Part shown: piece by piece, positions 1-6,300 of the stretch
How the letters are laid out: the number at the start of each line of letters is the position of its first letter
How positions within the stretch are numbered: the stretch's first letter is position 1
Assembly: GCA_041848045.1 (NCBI GenBank)
Contig: JBGZHY010000018.1
Location: forward strand, 1-13,339
Reading direction: 5' to 3'
From: CAKAHY01 sp041848045
GTDB lineage: Bacteria > Bacillota > Clostridia > Lachnospirales > Lachnospiraceae
Length of the DNA: 13,339 nucleotides
Position numbers and translations under genes: made by a program
The notes under the pieces: model-generated
The model's input: only the letters and a program-made list of their open reading frames with translations
Database searches by the model: none
What the model was told of the DNA's origin: nothing

Positions 1-102
1 CACCTGTTCAGATGCTCTGTTTGTCATGCGATTTTCAAGGTACTGATTGAGGCTTAAGCCTTCCTCCGGGCTATCTAAAACATCTGATGATGTTTTATTC
101 AA
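1..102 (-). CDS. 5' end of an unidentified protein, runs off the left edge (partial)
   Basis: The minus strand is open from position 102 to the window edge (34 codons), with the edge exactly in frame. The reading is protein-like: a polar, acidic N-terminus (residues 11-14 SPEE) followed by a likely helix (LNQYLENRM, residues 18-26). I chose the TTG at 102-100 because AGGA at 114-117 lies 11 nt upstream, a little far, and a good promoter lies at 158-186. The frame continues about 12 codons further up to a TAA without another good start. An ATG at codon 26 is the alternative start. The function is not recognisable from 34 residues. An open stretch this short can occur by chance, so the call rests mainly on the combination of promoter, ribosome binding site and frame. 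It is divergent from the methyltransferase gene. Confidence 0.42.
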   Translation of the reverse strand, partial: MNKTSSDVLDSPEEGLSLNQYLENRMTNRASEQV

Positions 103-157
103 AAAACTAATTTTCCTGTTGACTTTTAATAGTTAGTCTTTCATGACTATAGGCTCT

Positions 158-186
158 ATTCTACCGAATCCCGGCAAGGATTTCAA
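158..186 (-). promoter_or_regulatory. Sigma-A type promoter reading leftward
   Basis: On the minus strand there is TTGAAA (181-186) as -35, a 17-nt spacer and TAGAAT (158-163) as -10; each hexamer differs from consensus by one base. The predicted transcript starts near 151 and would have a leader of about 50 nt before the TTG start proposed at 102. A small hairpin (TAGTC/GACTA, 134-149) lies at the start of that leader. Seen directly in sequence; activity is inferred. Confidence 0.55.
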
Positions 187-259
187 GTTTACGAAGCGCT
201 CCCCCTTTTCTGCCTTATCCATATGCCGATGATTGTTCACTCCCCTTTCACAGAAAACC

Positions 260-288
260 TTGTCTTCCCTGGGAGCTTATGTTACAGT
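260..288 (+). promoter_or_regulatory. Possible promoter of the methyltransferase gene
   Basis: TTGTCT (260-265), a 17-nt spacer and TACAGT (283-288) match the -35 and -10 consensus at four of six positions each. A start near 295 would leave a leader of about 30 nt. The ribosome binding site GAGGT (315-319) follows, 5 nt before the ATG at 325. Moderate match, but correct spacing and placement. Confidence 0.4.
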
Positions 289-324
289 ATAGACCAAAAC
301 ATTAAAGAATGAGCGAGGTATACC

Positions 325-1230
325 ATGTGGAATGACAATCACTGGTCGGATTATGAAATACTGGATACATCCGCAGGAGAAAAACTGGAGCGTTGGGGGG
401 ATTATCTGCTTATCCGTCCCGATCCGCAAATTATATGGAACACACCTAAGAACCATGAGGGCTGGAAACGCCGCAACGCCCATTACCACAGAAGCAGCAG
501 GGGCGGCGGAGAGTGGGAATTTTTCAAGCTGCCGGAAAGCTGGAGCATCGACTATGCATTGCCGCCCGAGGTGCAAAGTCCCTACGGCGACCGCAAAATA
601 CGATTTCATTTAAAGCCCTTCAGCTTTAAGCATACCGGTGTGTTTCCGGAGCAGGCAAGCAACTGGGACTGGTGCTCCCGTCTGATTTCTTCCGCCCGCA
701 AAGAAGGCAGGAAAGACATTCGGGTATTGAACCTTTTTGCTTATACCGGCGGGGCTACCCTCGCCTGCGCCAAGGCAGGCGCTGCCGTTACCCACGTGGA
801 CGCCAGCAAGGGCATGGTGGCATGGGCAAAGGAAAACGCCCTTTCCTCCGGTCTGCAGGAGGCTCCCATTCGCTGGCTGACGGACGACTGTGTGAAATTT
901 GTGGAAAGAGAACTGCGAAGAGGCAGCCGCTATGATGCCGTCATCATGGATCCGCCCTCTTACGGCAGAGGTCCCAAAGGGGAAACTTGGAAAATCGAAG
1001 AAAATATTTATGCTTTAATCGCCTTGTGTGCGCAGCTGTTGAGCGAGGACAGCTTATTTTTCCTGCTCAACTCCTATACTACCGGCTTGCAGGCAGGGGT
1101 TTTGCAGTATATGCTGGAGGTGCTGGTAAAAAGCGCCCGCAATCCTCATGTGGAGGCGGATGAACTGGGCTTGTCCGTAAGCGCTACGGGGCTTGTGCTG
1201 CCCTGCGGCGCCAGCGGCAGATGCTATTAA
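325..1230 (+). CDS. Class I SAM-dependent methyltransferase, RlmI/RlmK-like (COG1092 type)
   Basis: The 301-residue protein carries the class I Rossmann methyltransferase signature. Motif I is VLNLFAYTGG (residues 134-143), the acidic residue at the end of strand 2 is D159 (VDAS), and motif IV is DPPSYGRGPKG (209-219), followed by the W-x-I-E-E-N segment. The DPPSY/F form together with FAYTGG is typical of the RlmI/RlmK group that methylates 23S rRNA, so RNA is the likely substrate. The N-terminal ~90 residues (RWGDYLLIRPDPQIIW) are a beta-rich extension and not a clear PUA domain; the substrate could differ from E. coli RlmI. The ATG at 325 is preceded by GAGGT with 5-nt spacing. It appears monocistronic, ending 18 nt before a terminator. 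Family confident, exact target base unknown. Confidence 0.85.
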   Translation: MWNDNHWSDYEILDTSAGEKLERWGDYLLIRPDPQIIWNTPKNHEGWKRRNAHYHRSSRGGGEWEFFKLPESWSIDYALPPEVQSPYGDRKIRFHLKPFSFKHTGVFPEQASNWDWCSRLISSARKEGRKDIRVLNLFAYTGGATLACAKAGAAVTHVDASKGMVAWAKENALSSGLQEAPIRWLTDDCVKFVERELRRGSRYDAVIMDPPSYGRGPKGETWKIEENIYALIALCAQLLSEDSLFFLLNSYTTGLQAGVLQYMLEVLVKSARNPHVEADELGLSVSATGLVLPCGASGRCY

Positions 1231-1247
1231 AGCAGGCCTGCCATGGT

Positions 1248-1284
1248 AAAAGGGAAGGGTTCTTTTGACGAAGCCCTTCCCTTT
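1248..1284. terminator. Bidirectional intrinsic terminator between convergent genes
   Basis: A perfect 11-bp stem (AAAGGGAAGGG 1249-1259 with CCCTTCCCTTT 1274-1284) encloses a 14-nt loop that can pair further (TTC with GAA). On the plus strand the stem is followed by T-rich sequence; on the minus strand the A-run at 1248-1251 gives the U-tract. It sits between the convergent methyltransferase and acetyltransferase genes and can serve both. Confidence 0.75.
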
Positions 1285-1298
1285 ATCTGTATCTCCTT

Positions 1299-1931
1299 TT
1301 ATTCTTCCAGATCCTCATATGGAATTTTTCTGTCCCTAAAGTATCGCTCCCTGTCCCTTTCGCCGATCGGGCGCAACACCCTGCAAGGACTTCCGAGGGC
1401 AACAACATTGGCCGGTATATCCGTACTCACCACGCTTCCCGCCCCGATAACGCTGTTATCGCCTATGCTGACGCCGGGAAGAACAATTACTCCGGCTCCC
1501 AGCCAGCAGTTTCTGCCGATATGCACCGGCATATTGAACTGATACGCCTTTTCCCGCAGCTGCGGCAAAATCGGATGTCCCGCCGTTGCCAGCACCACAT
1601 TCGGCCCTATCATGGTACGTTCTCCCACATAAATGTGGGTATCATCCACACAGGTTAAATTAAAATTGGCATATACATAGTCGCCGAAATGCACATGCTT
1701 CCCGCCAAAATTCGCATGAAAAGGCGGTTCAATATAACAATGCTCTCCCAACTGCGCAAACATCCGTCGCAGCAAAGCCTCCCTCTTGTCCGTTTGGGAA
1801 GGACGGGTTCTGTTAAAATCATACAAAAGCTCTAGGCAGTTTCTCTGTTCCGCTATAATCTCCGCATCTCCCGGCAAGTACAAGTCCCCTGTATGCATCT
1901 TATCTTTCATGCTGCTCATCCGCTCACACAC
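1299..1931 (-). CDS. maa: Sugar O-acetyltransferase, maltose/galactoside type (hexapeptide repeat)
   Basis: This 210-residue protein has the Mac N-terminal segment (GDLYLPGDAEIIAEQRN, residues 15-31) and then a left-handed beta-helix of hexapeptide repeats (about 75-185). The catalytic histidine of the LacA/Maa family is H119 in ATAGHP. Other conserved segments are NCWLGAGVIVLPGVSIG (141-157), VIGAGSVV (161-168) and GSPCRVLRPI (180-189). The family transfers acetyl from acetyl-CoA to the 6-hydroxyl of sugars such as maltose or galactosides, thought to be a detoxification route for non-metabolised sugars. The start is a GTG with AAAGGA 4 nt upstream; ATG at codon 5 or 8 would also fit the usual family start (MKDKMHTGDLY). 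Last gene of a likely cutC-tetR-maa operon, 20 nt after the regulator. Exact sugar unknown; the nearby beta-galactosidases are suggestive only. Confidence 0.85.
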   Translation of the reverse strand: MCERMSSMKDKMHTGDLYLPGDAEIIAEQRNCLELLYDFNRTRPSQTDKREALLRRMFAQLGEHCYIEPPFHANFGGKHVHFGDYVYANFNLTCVDDTHIYVGERTMIGPNVVLATAGHPILPQLREKAYQFNMPVHIGRNCWLGAGVIVLPGVSIGDNSVIGAGSVVSTDIPANVVALGSPCRVLRPIGERDRERYFRDRKIPYEDLEE

Positions 1932-1951
1932 CGTCCTTTATTCTAAATAAG

Positions 1952-2527
1952 CTAAAACTTCGCTGCCCGATTTACGGCAAACTGAAGACTTCCGCTCACC
2001 GTACTGTCGATCAATTCCAGCATTTCCTTCGGCTCCACCTGCATACCTCCGGCAAACCATGCAAAAACGCTTGCCATATAGGCTCTGGCATAAAAATCAA
2101 TAATGTATTCTCTCTGCACCTTATCCACTTTTAGCGAAGTCGGTATATTAAAGACCAACTTCTCAATGACCTTGCGCACCCGCTCATATACCACTTTCTC
2201 CAGCACAAAGCGCCGGGTACTGTAATAAATACAGGAAACAAAATCCTTGCGCATCTGTAATGCCTCCATAAATAAAGCAACGCCCTGCCGCCAGGTATGA
2301 ATCTCCCTGATCCTCTGAGCCAGTGGAAGCATCTCCAGTTCAATCGTCCATTCCAATAATGCCGGTATATCTCCGAAATGATAATAAAAGGTGGAACGGG
2401 TTATCTCGCAATCCTGAATCAAATCACTGATTTTTACCTTATCCAGACCTTTGCTCAGCATTCTTTCTTTCAATGCTTTGGATAACTGCATCTTGGTTTG
2501 TAAAGAAATTTCTTCATTTGTCATCAT
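1952..2527 (-). CDS. TetR/AcrR family transcriptional regulator
   Basis: 191 residues. The N-terminal TetR DNA-binding domain spans about residues 8-55, with the helix-turn-helix at 32-51 (KISDLIQDCEITRSTFYYHF), the recognition helix ending in the family hallmark FYYHF. The C-terminal part (56-191) is helical and ligand-binding, and its general form resembles the TetR_C_8/DhaS-like group. The frame starts with two adjacent ATGs (2527 and 2524); AGGTG is 1 nt before the first and 4 nt before the second, so the second is probably used. It lies between cutC (19 nt upstream) and the O-acetyltransferase (20 nt downstream), consistent with an operon it may autoregulate. A dyad overlapping the putative cutC promoter (3311-3323) is a candidate site. 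Ligand unknown. Confidence 0.85.
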   Translation of the reverse strand: MMTNEEISLQTKMQLSKALKERMLSKGLDKVKISDLIQDCEITRSTFYYHFGDIPALLEWTIELEMLPLAQRIREIHTWRQGVALFMEALQMRKDFVSCIYYSTRRFVLEKVVYERVRKVIEKLVFNIPTSLKVDKVQREYIIDFYARAYMASVFAWFAGGMQVEPKEMLELIDSTVSGSLQFAVNRAAKF

Positions 2528-2546
2528 ACACCTGCACTCTCTCGTA

Positions 2547-3245
2547 TCACTCTGTCAATTCCACAATTTTACTTCCATGTACCGCCTGCAATCCCGGAAC
2601 GCAGGCAAGCAGTGCTTCCACATTCTGATGATGCACGCCTCCGCCTGCCATAATGCAAATTCCGTATTTCTTTGCTTCCTGCACATAAGCGCGCAGGCAA
2701 TGTACATTATCTAAAACAGGATTTTTCCTGTCGCTGCCGTGGACTAAAACGGTATCTATTCCCAAACCGGCAAGTACAGCTATACTTTCTATGCGTTTTT
2801 GTAAAGCCCTGTTTTCGTCCTTCTCTTCCTTGCCGATATGGTCAAAAGCCATATGAAAAGTCAGCCCTATCTCCGGCTTGATGCGGCGGGCGGCGGCTAT
2901 CCACTCCCCGAGATAGGACACATCCGGTGCAAAATCCGTATTCAGTGCCCCGATAACCAGCCTGTCGATACCCAGTGTCGCCGCTGTTTTCGCATCCCTT
3001 ATCATAATGTTTTTCTCAAAGTCGCGGTATATAAAGTCACCGCCCCTTGCACGGATAATGGCTGCCAGTTCTCTTTTGCGGTAGCGGCAAAAGGTGTGTG
3101 CATATTCCAGAACCCCGAAACTCGCCGTTGTCCCTCCTGCCGCCAAATTGTCGCAAAGCTCTATCCTGTCCGCACCTGCATCTATGTACTCCCGCAGCAG
3201 GCTTACATTCTCAATGCAGGCTTCTCTCAGAACACCCTTTTTCAT
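2547..3245 (-). CDS. cutC: CutC family TIM-barrel protein (annotated as copper homeostasis)
   Basis: 232 residues (E. coli CutC is about 248), cytoplasmic, no signal peptide. Family motifs run in order: AGADRIELCDNLAAGG (23-38), IIRARGGDF (63-71; usual form IRPRGGDF, so Pro is Ala here), LGIDRLVIGAL (91-101), LTFHMAFD (128-135), VLVHGS (166-171), MAGGGV (199-204) and VHGS (222-225). The copper label derives from E. coli genetics, where the phenotype was later traced to the MicL small RNA in the gene's 3' end, so the biochemical role should be treated as unsettled. The start is an ATG with only weak ribosome binding sequence (ACGG about 6 nt upstream). First gene of the probable cutC-tetR-maa operon; co-transcription with a sugar acetyltransferase hints at carbohydrate metabolism rather than metal handling, an inference. 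Confidence 0.85.
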   Translation of the reverse strand: MKKGVLREACIENVSLLREYIDAGADRIELCDNLAAGGTTASFGVLEYAHTFCRYRKRELAAIIRARGGDFIYRDFEKNIMIRDAKTAATLGIDRLVIGALNTDFAPDVSYLGEWIAAARRIKPEIGLTFHMAFDHIGKEEKDENRALQKRIESIAVLAGLGIDTVLVHGSDRKNPVLDNVHCLRAYVQEAKKYGICIMAGGGVHHQNVEALLACVPGLQAVHGSKIVELTE

Positions 3246-3289
3246 ATGAAACCGTTAACCCTTTAAAAATCTTTCTACTTACATAAGGT

Positions 3290-3324
3290 ATCATATTCAT
3301 GTCCATAGAGCAAGCTAAGCTTGT
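3290..3324 (-). promoter_or_regulatory. Possible cutC operon promoter with an overlapping dyad
   Basis: On the minus strand TATGAT (3290-3295) is a good -10 match. The position 17 nt upstream holds TTAGCT (3313-3318), a poor -35. That -35 lies inside a short perfect dyad CAAGC-TTA-GCTTG (3311-3323), which could be an operator for the TetR-type regulator encoded in the same operon, or simply a small hairpin. The protease gene ends 30 nt upstream of the dyad and shows no minus-strand U-tract terminator, so read-through is possible. Confidence 0.3.
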
Positions 3325-3353
3325 GAAATTTTTTTATCCTTTCTCTGCACCCC

Positions 3354-6300
3354 CTATCTCGTCCGATAAATATATATGCTTCTCTCTATTTTTTGATTTG
3401 CCAAATCCACGGCGCTGATGCGGATTTCATTCTGCCCCGCCTGCAACGGTATCTGTATTTCCTTTTCCCACTCGGCGCCTTCCGTAAACAAGGAGCGGGC
3501 GGAGTGGTCTACACTGCCCAGCAAAGAATCTCCCCGGTACACCTTGACCTTAAAGGAATTGTCCCTGGCACGGATGCGCAGGCTTGCCGTATCCGAATCC
3601 AAATCTCTGTCCAGAACCTCATAGTTCAGCTGCGGCTCCTCTTTATCGTACAGAACCCGTCTGACGATGCTTGCCCTTTCTCCCGCCTTGGTCAGGACGG
3701 AAACCTGTATACTGACGGCATAATCCTCTATCTTGATTTCCCGGTCAAAATGATACGCATAACCTGCATACCAGGTTTTTCCTTTTTCCTTATAGCGTGT
3801 GGCTTTTCTCTCCAACTCTTCCGGCTTAAGCTCCAGTGCTTCCCCGCGAGGATTTCCCTTGGCATCCAAAACCTGTATACTGAGCTTTTCAATACTGTCC
3901 TTATGTTTAACCTTGCCCACAAAGCCCTTGACCTCTATCCTGTCATCCTGTACGTTTTGCCTGCTCAAAACCTCCAGCAGACCGGGACGCGTCAGAAAAA
4001 TAAGCGGATACAGATAATTGCTGTCGTCTGTTTCTCCCGGCAAAAGCTCTACTTCCTTATCCTTGTCATCATCGTGATCCGTATTCCCCGCCTCCGGCAA
4101 TTCGATTTCTCCAGGCGCTTCCTGTGCATCGGAAGGACTGGCTTCGGAAGGGCTGGCAAGAGGCGCCGCCTTCGGAAGGAGAGAATCTCCCGCCTCCTTG
4201 TACCGGATAATAAGAGCGACGTCGGTCTGCAGATCCGCATATATGCGCAGAGCATACGGAGAATTGGAGTAGCCCGAAATTCTGCCCTCCTCCAAGTCAA
4301 AATAGGCACCCGAACGCAAAACCTTGTCGCTTCCGTTCTGCCTGAGGATAAGCTTGTCTATTTCCTTGTAGCCCCCCTCTTTATATGTCAGCTGCAGCTT
4401 CATTCGTCCCGCCGGCATGGAAAAGCTCTGTTCTCCCGGCGCGAAGCTTAAAATTTCTTTGTCCTGCCGGTATTCCTTGAAACGCTCAAGCCCTGCGGCG
4501 GATAAATCGACACGGACAGACTCCGACTTGTCCCACTCCGGCATTTCGCCGTCCTTAAAGCCGGTAATGATCTCACAGCTTCCCTCGAAGGGCTCCAGCT
4601 TAAAATATATGTTTCGGCTGTCCTTGTCATAGCGGAAGCCATACTTTTCCATGTTGTCAAAATTCGGCTTATCCCCGTCCAGAATATAATCCGTCCGATA
4701 TCTGGATTTTTTGACATACAGGGTGCTCAAATGCTTGGATATGTTCGGAATATGCATTTGAATTTCCACCTTGGATGCCGTGGTGCTGTATGCGTACTGC
4801 TCCAGACGCTCGCCGTTTACCGTGATTTCTACCTGATTGTCGCGGATGGCGTTATAAAAATTCAAAAATTGCAGGCTGTGGTAATTTTCCTGCACTCCGC
4901 TCGGAAATTCCACGGCTTTTCGATTGCTCAGATAATCTTTCAGGGCAATTTGTATATGGGAGGTATCCGCAAAATACGGACAGCTTATTTCGACTTCCCG
5001 ATTACGGTGTCCGTTTATGCATACAAAAACTTCGCCGCTGCTGCTCTCGTCCGTCGGCACCTCCGTCAGCGGAATCTCCACCTTGCCTTCCACCACCTTC
5101 GGCAGCACTTTGCCGTTTAGGCTTTCCTCCTCTACAAAGCGGATTTTCGTGTATTTGCCGTACTTCGGACTTCCGGTATAGCTATCCCCTGTTCCTTTAT
5201 CGTATTTGACGGACTGGATATACACATCCTGTATGCCGCTGCCCGTATCGGCAGCCCTCCAGTGTACGTCTTTCAAACGACCGCCATCCCTTTCGCTTAG
5301 GTATGCCTGCCCGACAAAATACGGCGCCGTACCGTCTATGCCCACGGGATACCGGTAAATCTGTTCCCCGCCTTTTTCCGTATTCAGCTTGGCTTTGATC
5401 TGGTAGATATAGGTTTTGCCCTCCTGCGCAAGCTTTCCGTCTATCCTGCCGTCCCACACCGAATCCGGCATCAGGCGGAAGGTGTTGTTGCGGCTTAGGC
5501 GGTTTAATTTGCGCACGGAATGAGAAATGCCAAGCACCCGCAGCGTTTCCCCGCTCTCACCGTCCAGCACCGCATATTCTATACTGTCCATGTTTCTGAG
5601 AGGCGCCAGTCTGCTTGCCAGCTCCGTATGATAAAGACCCTCCGGTGCAAAATAAACCTTTCCGTCTATCAGCGGCAATGGCAGCATCCTTTTGGTGACA
5701 AAGGCGGAAGACGCCACGTTCAGCTCTTTATTGACATAAAACTGTACCTGCCTGCCGCCTGTATTAAGCTCCGGTATCACAAAAGCGTCTATCGCCCTTT
5801 GGGCGTCCCAGTCGCCGTAAAAGCCCAAAAAAGGCACATGTAAATCGGCTATGCTCTCCGCATCTTCTATATTGATATAACCCTCTAAAAATTGATTCTC
5901 CTGCAAAGCCGCGGCATCCTCATAGCTGACATGGAAAGAATAGCTCTTCTTCGTTCCTGCCGCTACCTCCACTCTTTCATAAAACGCATCCTGCTCTCCG
6001 CCTAAGGGAGCGCTTCTTTTGCTTCGCCGCCCGTTTTCTGTCGGCTCGTACATGGCCGTTGTGCTGATATAATATTGCTTGTCTTTATCCGAAAAATTTT
6101 CAAACTCCAGAACCACATCAAAGCTTTTGGCGGAAAGCTCCTTAAGCTCCAGCTTTCCGTCCGCTTTATCGTCATTGGTTCCCTTCGCCCTGACCACAAC
6201 ACCCGTTTGCAAGGCCTTGTCCAGCATCATCACGCCGCTGCCCTGCTGCCGCACGAAATACGGCGTGCTGCCGCCCTCGGAATCCGGATTGATCAAAGGC

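Noticed and set aside
1..60. Possible rRNA leader: CCTTGAAAA on the minus strand resembles the boxA-like sequence found before rRNA genes
   Set aside because: No rRNA sequence is visible in the window, and the same stretch reads well as codons of a protein downstream of a promoter and AGGA. It cannot be excluded without sequence to the left.
77..96. Perfect 8-bp hairpin AAAACATC/GATGTTTT resembling a terminator
   Set aside because: Only two of the eight pairs are G-C, no proper U-tract follows, and it falls inside the probable reading frame on the minus strand.
3310..3337. Hairpin CAAGC/GCTTG followed by a T-run on the plus strand, as a terminator
   Set aside because: There is no plus-strand gene upstream for it to terminate, the stem is only 5 bp and the T-run is separated from it. 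On the minus strand no U-tract follows.
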